A stretch of DNA of 64,000 nt from Sipunculus nudus (taxonomy: Eukaryota > Annelida > Sipuncula > Golfingiida > Sipunculidae), in the NCBI GenBank assembly GCA_026874595.1, contig CM049309.1, positions 12,390,576 through 12,454,575 on the forward strand, given 5' to 3'. Below the pieces are notes generated by a model. That model did not search any database and had not been told where the DNA came from. It saw only the letters and a program-made list of their open reading frames with translations. The position numbers were made by a program, and so were the translations under genes. Shown piece by piece: positions 1-10,962 of this stretch (the stretch's first letter is position 1; each line of letters opens with the position of its first letter).

Positions 1-472
1 GGACCATGGCACGTTTTTTTCCTGTAAGTACTGTGGATTAATTTTTCACAGCATGCTTTTGATAGCATTTTGTTTGTTAACACCAAAAATTTGAAACCAG
101 TTGATCAAAAACTGTAGATTTTATTCAAGTTTTCAAGCACCATGTCACATCAAGTTTACATCAAGCTAGTGTTATGCAGTTTGCTAGAGCTCAGCTCCCC
201 AGCTTCAGCTCTAAGTTCCTTAAATTTAGCATACAGTTAGATGTCTCCAAAATCCCTTACCATGCCAAGAATTTGATCACTAGGACTTAATTCCTTCGAA
301 ATATTAATGAAAAACTTCATTTTTCCATTAAAAACCCATTGTTACACTGTAAGACTGCCTAATATCAAAACCACTGATCTGGCTTTGATCATATATAATA
401 TACATATTTTTCTATACATTCGCTATGCACATGCCAGAATTGATGTCAGTATTGCGTAATTGTTTTAAGTTA
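1..472 (+). repeat. Old dispersed repeat (family A variant), left part
   Basis: This stretch is collinear with 44300-44550: both contain the 'agatgtc(t/c)cc(c/a)aa' block, the run of Ts followed by 'attaaaaac', and 'acatgccagaa'. The 44.2-kb copy begins with a family A 5' end, so this is the inner part of the same repeat with its start outside the window. It is interrupted at 473 by a Harbinger-type insertion and resumes at 2319 with 'ttatgggcc'. A 'gaccatggcacgtt' block at 3 recurs at 2532. No coding potential was seen. Confidence 0.6.
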
Positions 473-2318
473 GGCCAGACTTTTTTAATTCTTTGGTTTA
501 CGAACATGTTTGACAAAAGTGATAGGTAGGAGGTAGGGAAAAAAAAAATGGAACAAACCTGGATACTGGTGTTCGTGAATCCTGTATTGTACAGTTGGGT
601 TATAAAATTCAATTTTAAATGGCACTTTATAAACCTATATAAAATATATAAAATAATATATAAAAATTAAAATATTATCATCCTCTTGAGTTTTCCACAT
701 GAATTATGTGTGTGCCATGTTATTTCAAACCATTCAAATGTCAGCGAAGGTAAAATAATGACAAATAAAAAGTTTAAACAGTAAAACTTATTAAGTTATA
801 TATTGTTTCATACACACCTGAAATAAAACTTCAGTCACTGTCCCTGCCAAGTGACTTGCCTATTTTATAAAGATTTACAAATTAAAGACCAGTCAAATAC
901 TTATACAAATACAAAATAATATATTTTTGTCATATATGCAAGGAGAAAACTAAATATTCACTGCTAGCATGATAGACTGCAATTATTATTTTTCAGTCGT
1001 GAATGACAATATCAATGACAATATGCAACTTGCAGTTATTTGCCTATTATATTATCAAATGTCAACAACATGGAACCACGTGTCGGAGTGGTTTGATTCA
1101 TGACCATGACCTTTCCTTTTTTTGTGTTGTGCATGTTTGATAGTCCTTTGAATTTACAACTTCTCATAAAGTGACATTTCTATTGGAGATCACATTTGAA
1201 TATACAACAACTGCTAATAAAGTGATGTTTCCATTGGAGATCACATTGAATAATTCAGCTATTTCAAAAGTTTAAAAAGTATTAATAATCTTTATTTATT
1301 AATAAAGATCTGCATTTCTTACCACGGCCGTGACAGCACGTACCGTACTCAATTAAGTTAATATGCCGTCACTTGGCCACTGTCAGTCCGGTATTGCTAT
1401 AGCAGCATCCATACACATCAAAGCTTCCATCACATCCGTTTGGAACAATTAAATGAATCCTTTCAAAGTTTCTGCATTTTAAATGGCTTTTATTTTAGCT
1501 TACTTTTATATTGACTTTAAAAATACCCGCAAAGCCTACGCTTCACGTAAACCCGCACCACTAACACTACAGATAGTCGGAAATCCTGCATACACCCTGA
1601 GAATTCCTGGAATTTCAAAGAATACATGACAACCTCATGCAGTATATAATTTCATTTGTTCGGTAATTTTCTTTTAAGCGTTACAAGACTACGTTTTTAA
1701 CTTTTGACAAGTTATAATATTTTTAAAGAGTAAACTTGTGAAACTTAGCCAATTTGCAGTAATAAATAGCGTCTGACTTTGAGTGCAATAATTAGTCTTA
1801 GAAGTAAATTTGTTTGTATATCCAGCAAGTTATTAACAGTGGCAAGCTGGTAAAGCCGCTATGCAACCAAACTAATTTTCTTTTCTAATTCACATCTATC
1901 TAAAACAAATATGTTTAAAGAGGTAAATATGACATAAACGCTGGTTTAAAAATGTACTGTAGTGTAGAAAACGAACTTTGGAAATTCTCCAAGAATTCTA
2001 AATTTCCCTGCTGAATCTTTTGACTACTTGATGGCCAATCAATTGCATTTATGGCCCAAGGATACCCTAATGTGATTGGCTTAAACCCTCCATCTGTCAT
2101 TACGAAAGTGACCTTATTAGCCAATCATAAGAGTTCTAACGTTTGAGGTGATCAAATACACACGGTCACTGAACATTTCATTTGTCAACAACCATGTTGG
2201 ATTCAGCGACGCAACATAAAAGGAAAAAAAAGTCAAAATGCCAATTTTATTTTTTTTCTGAAATGAGGATATCAGAGGTCGGTGGGTTTGTAAACCGAAA
2301 AATTAAAAAAGTCTGGCC
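473..2318. mobile_element. PIF/Harbinger-type DNA transposon, copy 1 (non-autonomous)
   Basis: The ends are terminal inverted repeats of about 29 bp that begin GGCCAGACTTTTTTAATT and continue to a GGTTTAC block, with two mismatches between the two ends. The element is flanked by the 3-bp direct repeat TTA at 470-472 and 2319-2321. A 3-bp TWA target duplication with GG-starting ends is typical of PIF/Harbinger; the family call is inference from this. A second copy lies at 23097-24862 and is alignable along its whole length. No long reading frame survives in either copy, so both are probably non-autonomous. A related repeat at 44551 carries the uninterrupted target (see findings). Confidence 0.85.
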
Positions 2319-3860
2319 TTATGGGCCCCAAACATCATGCACTTTTTAAAAAATCAAGAAATATATTTACTCCCTAGACAAGAGGATTGCTGAAGCTAGA
2401 GATTTTTTGTCAGGGATGTAACATTATTTAATCAAGATTCAATTGAATACCAAAAATTAGTTCCATATTTTTCAAATTTTATAAGTTATTAGTATAAATA
2501 TAAAATTAGTATCTTAAATTTTGCCCAACTTTGACCATGGCACGTTTGTTTCCTGAGAGCACTGTTGATATAATTTTCATATCATGCACACATAAGGATT
2601 TCATCTTTGTAGTTAAGAAAGCTGAAAGAAATTGGCCAAATATTGTACCTTTTATTAATATTTTATGAGACCATGTCAGACCCAGGCTTAATCCAGCCCC
2701 TCTTCAGTCACCTGTATGTTGACCTTGTTGACCTTTCATCAGATTATGCATGCTTGAGCGAAGCATACACTGGGGCAGCCAGGCAGCTAATGCCCAGCCA
2801 CAGCTGATCCAGGTATCCAACCCAACTCATCTAGTAGTTGTTTTGAAAAACAACATAACAATAAACAATAAATTAATAATTTTGTATTGGTTTTTTAAAA
2901 ACAAATTAAAGAAAAATTAATAGAAAAGGAATTTGTTAGTTGATGAGTAACAGAAATTTAAATTGATGATGTAAGAATCTTGTATGGATGGATAGAATGT
3001 CAATGTCAATGTTATTCCAAATAACACCATGCAGTCACCTATGGTATTTTTCAGTGAAATTTTAATGATAAAAAAATAAATCATATTATTCATTACTAAT
3101 CATAAGGGATCATATGAAGAAAAATTAATGATAGACAAAGATGCAGTTGATAATGTTAATCTAGATTCCTACTGTGTCTAGTGTGTAGATTGATGTGAAT
3201 GTAGTCCAAAGTGAATATATTACATTTATTTTTTTTAATATAAATAAAAGCAATAAAACCAGGTACTTATGATCATTAATTAAATGTGTGAATTTTGTAT
3301 ATTCTGGATTCTCAACATCTTTGTTTGGCTAAAACTGAATAAATACTAGACATGGTGTGAATGCTTTGCAAATGTATTTGAATACGAATATGAATATGTA
3401 CAGCATTAAAAAATTTTATTGCATAAGAATGGGAATTCAGGTAAAAATGAAAGTATTTGAATACCAGTGCAGATACTTTCAAAATGTATTCATGAATGCA
3501 TTCATGAATATATTCTATAATATTATTTCAATAATCATTTCAGTTATATTTTATTTAAAAAATCATGATTTTCTTATTATTTTTTAAAATAAATATTATA
3601 TTGGCACAATACTTGTTATTAAATTTTAATAAATAGTTAAACTCTTTTATTATATGTGCTGCTTATAAGTTATATGGCCAAGTCAAAATCTGTGTGACAC
3701 AAGCACTCCATTTGTTAATAAAATAAATGAAATCAATCCTCTTCCCTGTCTCCAAAGATACTATGAAAATCATACATAAGCTAAACACCAACAACTCATA
3801 ATAAAGCTTATATTTATTACCATACAAAACAAGCATGTGCCTCTTTCCCAAATCATATTT
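2319..3860. other. AT-rich stretch without a recognised gene
   Basis: The first ~240 bp continue the old repeat that was split by the Harbinger element. The rest is AT-rich with scattered short open frames (for example 3357-3587) that show no recognisable motif and have simple-sequence composition. I see no exon of GTF2F1 here, although its missing 5' exons would lie upstream of 19.4 kb. Confidence 0.5.
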
Positions 3861-4678
3861 TTAGCAAACCCGTGAGCTTATGCGATGGCGCAGCGTCGTC
3901 AGTCCATCGTCAGCCGTCCGCCGTCAGCCGTCCGCCGTCCAGGGTTTGCTTTCCGCCGTCCATGGCTGTGAATCAGAAACCGTTCGAGCTAGCAGCTCCA
4001 AATTACATGTAGGAATTAGTCATATGTGAAACTTGGTGCCCCGGAGCTTTTTATTGGTTATCTGCATTTATTTAGATTTTATAGAGAAAAAGCTTAAAAA
4101 CCTTTAAAAATCTTCTTCTCTGAAACTGTCCAGCCAAATTGTCCAATATATCACAGAAATGATCCCTGGAACAATCTCTCTCAAATTTTTCGAATGGTTC
4201 CAGTTCAAAGATTTTTTGCCGAGTTACAGGAGGTTGAACTTAGTCATCTGTCCAAAAAAGCATACTAAAATTAAAATCTCAGAAACGGCTAGAGCTATAA
4301 TGACCAAATTTTATATTGATGTTTGTCACATATGTCATATCTGATTTTGAGGTATTGGTGGCGCCACCTACATTGATGTGTTTTTTACAAGCAAAAACGT
4401 AATTTTAAACTCTTCTAGCTTATACACTGATTTATGATGAAACTGTTCAGCTGATTGGTTTAAACTTTACAAGATTTATTCTATGGTAGGGTTCTGCCAG
4501 TTTTATAAGAATATATTAGGTAAATACAGTTTTAAAAAAGCATTGTAGCCAATTGAAAAAGGCTTTCTGTATTTGAAAACAGATTTGACTTCATACTGAG
4601 TTTCAGCAGCCAAGTCAAGAGGTCACTCAGTACAAACAGGTGGGGTCCAGACATCACCATGGCAACTGACCTGGCTCA

Positions 4679-4747
4679 GGGGGGGGGGGGGGGGTGTCTA
4701 GACAATGTGTCTAGACGTCTAGAAACAGCGTCTAGACGTCTAGACAC
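4679..4747. repeat. G tract followed by a perfect 17-bp-arm hairpin
   Basis: A run of about 16 G (4679-4694) is followed by arms of 17 bp at 4707-4723 and 4731-4747, perfectly inverted around a 7-bp spacer. The arms are built from repeated GTCTAGAC octamers. The equivalent site in copy B3 (about 50655-50680) has only two such octamers and no long G tract, so the structure expanded in this copy. Confidence 0.9.
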
Positions 4748-5003
4748 AATGTTTAGATGCAGAATTCCCAGATTATTGGAACTTGGTTTGCATTTTAAGC
4801 GAATCAGGTTTATCATCAGGTCACATGTGAACTGCTGCAACCTAATTTTTGGTTGACCTCTGACCTTTCCTTGCTGCCCAGCGTCCATTTTTGCATCTGT
4901 TTCCACACATAAACCCACATATCTCGGGAACCGTTTGACCGATCAGGCTAAAAATTTTGCACAAATGTAGCCCTTTGATAGCTTTATAACATACACTAAA
5001 AAT

Positions 5004-5720
5004 GGTGGCGCCACCTGCAACCAGTTTGGCACAGCGTCCATCTGTTCATCTGCCTTCGGATAATATCACTCATATCTCAGCAGTGGTTTAACTTATCCAC
5101 CTGAAATTTTGCAGGTTTATACATCCTGGACAGCTTTCTCGATTTTATGACAGGTGGCGCCACCTACATTCACATTTACTCTGCAGACATCCAAGCTCAT
5201 ATATCGGGAACCGTTTGACTGATTGGGCAAAAATTTTGCATGTGTATAGATCTTACATAGCTCTTCATCATAGGCAAAACTGGTGGCGCCACCTGCAACC
5301 ACTTATGCACAGCGTCCATCTGTTGATCTGCCTTTGGATAAAATCACTCATATCTTAGCAGTGGTTTGACTTATCCACCTGAAATTTTGCAGGTTTATAC
5401 ATCCTGGACAGCTTTCTCAATTTTATGACAGGTGGCGCCACCCACATTCACATTTACTCTGCAGACATCCAAGCTCATATCTCGGGAACCGTTTGACCGA
5501 TTGGGCCAAAATTTTGCTTGTGTATAGATCTCACATAGCTCTTCATCATAGGCAAAACTGGTGGTGCCACCTGCAACCACTTATGCACAGCATCCATCTG
5601 TTGAACTGCCTTGGGATAAAACCACTCATGTCTCAGCAGTGGTTTGACTTATCCACCTGAAATTTTGCATTTTTATACATCCTGGACAATTTTCTTGATT
5701 TTATGACAGGTGGCACCACC
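5004..5720. repeat. Tandem ~278-bp units with GGTGGCGCCACC twice per unit
   Basis: Blocks such as 'ctcatatctcgggaaccgtt' and 'cagcagtggtttgactta' recur with a spacing of about 278 bp. Each unit carries two copies or near-copies of the palindrome, about 130-149 bp apart (5004, 5153, 5282, 5431, variants at 5560 and 5708). The period is not a multiple of three. The short minus-strand frames (5117-5302, 5395-5580) are therefore restarts of the same repeat and cannot form one repeated protein. Confidence 0.85.
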
Positions 5721-6042
5721 TACATTCACATTTAAGCTGCAGACATCCATGCTAATATGCAACACATCACGCTCTATTCCCCTTGCCACTTAATCCACGC
5801 CTCACTTCACCCGTCCCACTCTGATTTCTGTGGATACACATAGTGGCTTGTTGACTACCCATATTCTGGTTTTAAAATGTCCTAGTCCGAAACTTGCAGG
5901 TCAGAAATGTCCATTTTGCTGAAATCATAATGACTAAGATAGATATGCAGGACTTCAAGGATCAATATTAAATTTTAAAAATAAACCTCCTTTCATACTC
6001 CTAAACTTTGCACAGGTTCGCATTAGGCCTGTAGGCCTTGTT

Positions 6043-8975
6043 TTAGATTTTATAAGGAAATAGCTAAAAAAGCTTTAAAAATCTTCTTCTCTGAAACTGT
6101 TCAGCCAAATTGTCCAATGTTTCACAGAAATGATCCCTGGAACAATCTCTCTCAAGTTTGTTCGAATGGTTTAAGTTCGGTGATTTTTTTCGAATTGCAG
6201 CTAGTTGAACTTAGTCATCTGTCCAAAAAAGCATACTAAAATTACAATCTTAGAAACGGCTGGAGCTGTCATCATCAAATTTTATGCCAATGTTGGTTAC
6301 ATGAGTCATATCTAAAATTCAGGTATTGGTGGCGCCACCTGCATCGGCCTTTTTTGTACGGGGGTCATCAGTGCCCATATTACACTGACAGCTACAAAGA
6401 ACTTCTTCTCTGAAACCATATGGCCAAATTATTTAATATCGCACAGAAATGATCCTGAGTTATGAGAAGCTGAATTTACGGTAGTCATATGCCATAACAG
6501 CCCATTTCAGCTCAGTGGCTACAAAGATCTTCTTCTCAAAAACCACTGGGCCAAATTCTTAAATCTCACACATTAATTATCCTTAGATCTTGATAATTCA
6601 AGTTTGTTCAAATGGTTTTGGTTCAGTGATTTTTGGCTGAGTTATGGGAAGCTTAACTTAGCCATTTTGCTGTATTTTCCTATATGAGTTATAAACCTGC
6701 AAAACGTTTTTTGACTGACACCACTGAGGCCAAATGTTTAATATTTTACAAGAATAATCCCCTGAATAATTCTTATAATAATTGTCTTTTATGGTTCAAA
6801 AGAATGAATTTTGGCTGAATTATAAAGATTGAATTGAGTCATTTTACCATATATGTTAGCTGTGTGAAGCAGATACATCTAGCCTGGAACCAATTAATCA
6901 GCATCTGTTACACCATGCCTCCAGACATTTAGATTTCAGGTTATCTATGGTTAATATTGACAAGAATGTGTTTTAAAAAACTTTAAAAAAATGTAGATTT
7001 ATGATTTTAGATATTCCTCATGCCAGGCAATGTTTACAATCACAGGTATACGTTCACCCATACAATTTAGAAAACGACTGGAGCATGCATCATGAAATTT
7101 AATGCAAAAAAAAAGCCATCTGAAAAAATCTGCATTTTTTCAGATTTTATAGAGAAAAAGCTAAAAAAAAAACTAAAAAAACTTCTCCAACGAAACTGTC
7201 AACTTGTTCAATATTTCACAGAAATAATCTTTTATACCATCTCTCTCAAGTTTGTTCAAATGGTTCAAGTTCGGTGAATTTTGGCCGAATTACAGGAAGT
7301 TGAACCTGGTCATCTGTCCAAAAAATGATACTAAAATGACAATCTCAGAAACGGCCAGAGCTATCGTCACCAAATTTTATGCCAGTGTTGGTCACATGAG
7401 TCATATATGAAATTCAGGTATTGGTGGCACCAACTGCATTGACCTTTTTTTGCACGGGGATCATTGGGCATCTGTATATTAACCCATAATTTCTCAGGAA
7501 TAGCAGGAGCTACCATCCCCAGATTTTATGCAGTAATCTGTCATGTGCATATCAAATGTTGTGGGATTCAGCTAATTTTATTTTGCTATCTGCTTCTTGT
7601 AAATGGGCCAGCCAAATTGTTCAATATTTTACAGAAATGATCCCAGAGGCAAGCAGTCTCAAGTTTGTTCAAATGGTTTGCTTTTGATGAATTTTAGTGC
7701 AGTTAAATAAATTGGAACAGTCATCTTGCCAAGTAAGCATACTGACATAGTTATCTCAGAAATGACAGAAGCTAGCATTACCTAGTATTGTGCAAATGTT
7801 GGTCGCAAGACTCATATTTGAAGTTGCAGATTTTGTGGTGCCACCTACATTGACCTGTTTTTTATGGGCAAAAACCTCATAAATTTAGCCTTTTTCAGCT
7901 TAAAATGTTTATGATGAAAATGTCAAGTTGATTCGTTCAATTTTTTAAAAGAATTATCCTAGGACATGGTTCTTTCAGTCATATCAGAAAAGCTTAAGTT
8001 GGTCTTATGGCCATTATTATGTCTACCTCAAATGAGGACTGCAAAACTGTTCTTCTACAAAATTGTTTCAATTATAACTTCTATAACATGGCACAAAAAT
8101 AACTCTTAGGTGGCCTTTGTTCAAGTTTACTTGAATGATTTTTGGTAGAATTATTGGACCTTTAACAATGAAAGAACTGCATTTTTTATTAATCTAGATA
8201 TTTTGATAAAAAGTTTATGAATATTTCAGCTTGAAAAAAAAGCATTAAAAGCATTAAAATAAAATTTCAGCATTTTGAAAAAAAAGTCTTTCAGTATGTG
8301 TAAACAGATTTGCCAACAGGCCAAGATTGTGTCCGTATATTTAAATAGGTTAAGAAACTGCCAACTGTTTCAGATTTGGCAATAGATCAAGAGTTCATTC
8401 AGTGCAGATAGATATAGGTCAAGAGTTCAATCAGTGCAGCCAAACACAAGGCATGTGATCCCCTCATGGGTGACATGTGAACACCTCATGGGCACCATGT
8501 AATCACCTCATGGGTGTCATGCCCCTAAGGGCTGCATGTGGATCCAATCTATTTATTGCTTTGGCAGACTGCCAACTGTATCAGATTAGGCAAGAGTTCG
8601 CTCAGTGCAGCCAGGTACAGGTCAAAAGTTCACCCAGTCTAGCCAGGTGCAGGTCATGAGTTCACTCAGTGCAGTAGCCTGAGCCAGCAAATTTGTCACA
8701 GTTCACTCTGGTCAACTGCCTTTCTCACCTAAGCCTGGTCAGCCCTATGCATCAGACTCAAGGTAAGTTTGATGTATTGGCCTGATATTATGACTTGTCT
8801 ATGTGTCTTTGATGGCTTTCTCGTTCACAAGACAGGTGTCGCCACCTACAATGACTTTTGCACAGTGTATGTGCCTGCTTATTTCTACAGAGAAATTTGA
8901 TATATCATCCTAAAATTGGGCATATTTATACCTATCGAATAGCTTTGTTGTATACAAGACTGGTGGTGCCAGCAT
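6043..8975 (+). mobile_element. Family B element, copy B2, 5'-truncated main part
   Basis: It begins directly after the B1 terminus with sequence matching B1 from about 4072 ('agattttata..gctaaaaa'), so the normal 5' end is missing. It carries one exact palindrome at 6328 and several decayed ones (7425, 7849, 8835). Another similar block, probably a further internal repeat, starts near 7140. It is interrupted by family A copy A1 and resumes at 10516. Many short frames occur; none looks coding. Confidence 0.55.
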
Positions 8976-10515
8976 TTTTAGCTCAGCTGACTGTAAGTCA
9001 ACTGAGGCATATGAATGGCGCCTGTCTGTCTGGGCGTCCCGCAGTCCGTTAGCAGGGCACAAATCTTCACAGCTGGTCCTAGAAACATCTAAGTGAAGAT
9101 CCAGAGAGGTCAATAAAAAATCTAATTGGAAATCCTGACATTAGGTCTCTGCGACCTATTTTTTCGAGCTATGGGGCTTGAAAGTACCCCCCAGAATAGT
9201 AAAAAATTTGATACAAAACCTCCAATATCTTGATAATTAATGCATGGTTTGTCATGAATCTTGCCTTGAATATTGACCATGACTAGTTTTGTCAGTTCCA
9301 GAAACATGGTGGCGCCACCTGTATTTTTTCCTATTTTAATGAATATTTTTCTATTTATTTACTATAAAATGACAGCAATCATGTCAGTTTCTCAGCTGTG
9401 ATTATGTCTGGTGTCCCAAAACCTGGTGTGTTTATTGATCATAAGTGGATGCCCTATCACCCTGTCTGTCTGTCTGTTTGTATGTAAGTCTCTCTGTCAA
9501 TCCATTCATCCACACAAATTTGTTTCCAGACGATAACTCCAGGTTGGATTGGCACATGGATTTCAAACTTGACTTACCCATGGCCCACCACTAAAGCAAG
9601 AACCTATATGATTTTGGGGTCATGAGGTCAAAGGTCAAGGTCACAGGACTCACTTAATTAAAAAGATTATGGCTTCTTTTTTATCCAAGCTTTTCATGCC
9701 AAACTTTCCATCATATGCATTTAGCTGACTTGCCAGTATGGGGAGAGCATATATTAATTTGGGGTCACAAGGTCAAAGGTCAAGGTAACAGGGGCCATCT
9801 GTTCACAAATTAGTTTCCAGATGATAACTCCAGTTTAGTTTGACATATTGGTTTCAAACTTAACTTATAAATGGCCCACCACTAAAGTAAGAACCATGTC
9901 CATTTTGGGGTCCAGCGGTCAGAGGTCAAGGTCACAGGACCCATTACTTTAAAAGGAATGTGTAAGCATTTGAAGCCAAACTTTTCATTGCTAACCTGCC
10001 ACTAGGGGAAAGATTCTGTTTGATTTTTGGTTCATAGGTCAAGGTCACAGGGCCCATCCATTCACAAATTAGTTTATGGATGATAATTCTGCTTTGGATA
10101 GACAGACTGGCTTCAAACTTGATTTAATAATGACCAACCACATCAGTAAATTCATTTTGATTTTCAGGGTCTAGCGATATAAGTTAAAGGTTACAGAAGC
10201 CACATCTTTGAAAAGATTGTGGATGCGCTGTAAATCAAACTTTTTATCCTGAACTTTCCAACATTTACACATGGCTTACTTGCCCAAAGTGAGGAAACTG
10301 TAGAATTTAAGGTTATCTGGTCAGAGGTCAAGGTCACTTTTTAAAAGATTGTTACAATAATCCTAATGCTGCAAGTTCAAGGATATTAAGTTCTAAGATT
10401 TTTTGGTCACAAGGTCATTGGTTAAGGTCACAGGACTGTCATTCTGAAAAATTTCTTTAAAAATATCCTTATAGACAAATTCAGCTGAGCGTCGAGACCC
10501 ATTGGTCCCTGGTTG
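8976..10515 (+). mobile_element. Family A element, copy A1, with AGGTCA-rich interior
   Basis: The 5' end is T-rich then GCTCAGCTGACTG (8981-8993). The 3' end has TCAGCTGAGC (10481-10490) followed by a decayed palindrome and 'ggttgt'. There is one exact GGTGGCGCCACC at 9308. The interior (about 9500-10450) is a degenerate tandem repeat whose units include 'aggtcaaaggtcaaggtcac'-like blocks at 9625, 9771, 9917, 10037 and 10321. It sits inside family B copy B2, whose 3' end follows. Confidence 0.65.
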
Positions 10516-10690
10516 TGTTGTGTGCACCCATGCCAGAATTTCAGCAGTGATGTTTGTGTAATTGTTTCTTATTCAAAATGTTTAGTACCTGCAATGTTCA
10601 TATACATGAGAAATAATGGTCCAGCATTGAAGCATTATACCTGGTGTATTTCCCAATGCACAGGTTTGCATTAGGCCTGTAGGCCTTGTT
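10516..10690 (+). mobile_element. Family B copy B2, 3' terminal part
   Basis: It holds the family B 3' end: CACAGGTTTGC, AGGCCTGTAGGCCT and TTGTT (ending at 10690). This completes copy B2 on the far side of the A1 insertion. Confidence 0.7.
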
Positions 10691-10962
10691 AATAGTGATT
10701 AAAGGAATAATCTTGTAGGTGCCATGTTGTGGCATTATTCTCTTTTAAATTCAGTTTAAACATTTGTGATTTAAAAATAATAAAATATATGTGTATGCAT
10801 AATATGACCCAATATGAGCTACACTCTGGATATATAATGATTGCAACTTTTGCAACAATTCTAATATTTTAATTTATATTTTCAGTTTTTTTTACTCTAT
10901 ATATATAATGTTTGCAACTTTTGCAACAATTCTAATATTTTAACTTATATTTTCAGTTTTTT
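10691..10962. repeat. Spacer with a 71-bp tandem duplication
   Basis: A block of about 71 bp containing 'ttgcaacttttgcaacaat' occurs at 10841 and again at 10912, and both copies end in 'tatattttcagtttttt'. The second copy runs directly into the 5' end of family A copy A2. The rest of this 270-bp spacer shows nothing else. Confidence 0.8.

Larger units (their letters stand above)
3862..6042 (+). mobile_element. Family B element, copy B1 (Helentron-like non-autonomous)
   Basis: The 5' end is T-rich DNA followed by GCAAACCCGTGAGCTTATGC. The 3' end has the inverted partner CACAGGTTCGC (6011-6021), then the palindromic AGGCCTGTAGGCCT (6025-6038), then TTGTT. The inner part holds GGTGGCGCCACC sites at 4357, 5004, 5153, 5282 and 5431 and a tandem unit of about 278 bp. 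The asymmetric arrangement, with one repeat at the 5' terminus and its partner inside the 3' hairpin, fits Helentron-associated elements. That class is inference; no Rep/helicase is encoded here. The 4790-5850 segment resembles the core of family C, so this copy may be a mosaic. Confidence 0.65.

Noticed and set aside
3900-3965. 'gtccgccgtcagcc' tandem words as a CRISPR-like or regulatory array
   Set aside because: They are simple degenerate repeats next to family B 5' ends (also at 28790), without spacers of regular length.
5117-5580. Repeated ~61-codon frames starting MVAGG (also near 42312, 42590 and 51073) as a protein family
   Set aside because: They arise on either strand wherever the ~278-bp repeat unit occurs. 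The period is not a multiple of three, the start lies in the repeat's palindrome region, and there is no splice or promoter context.
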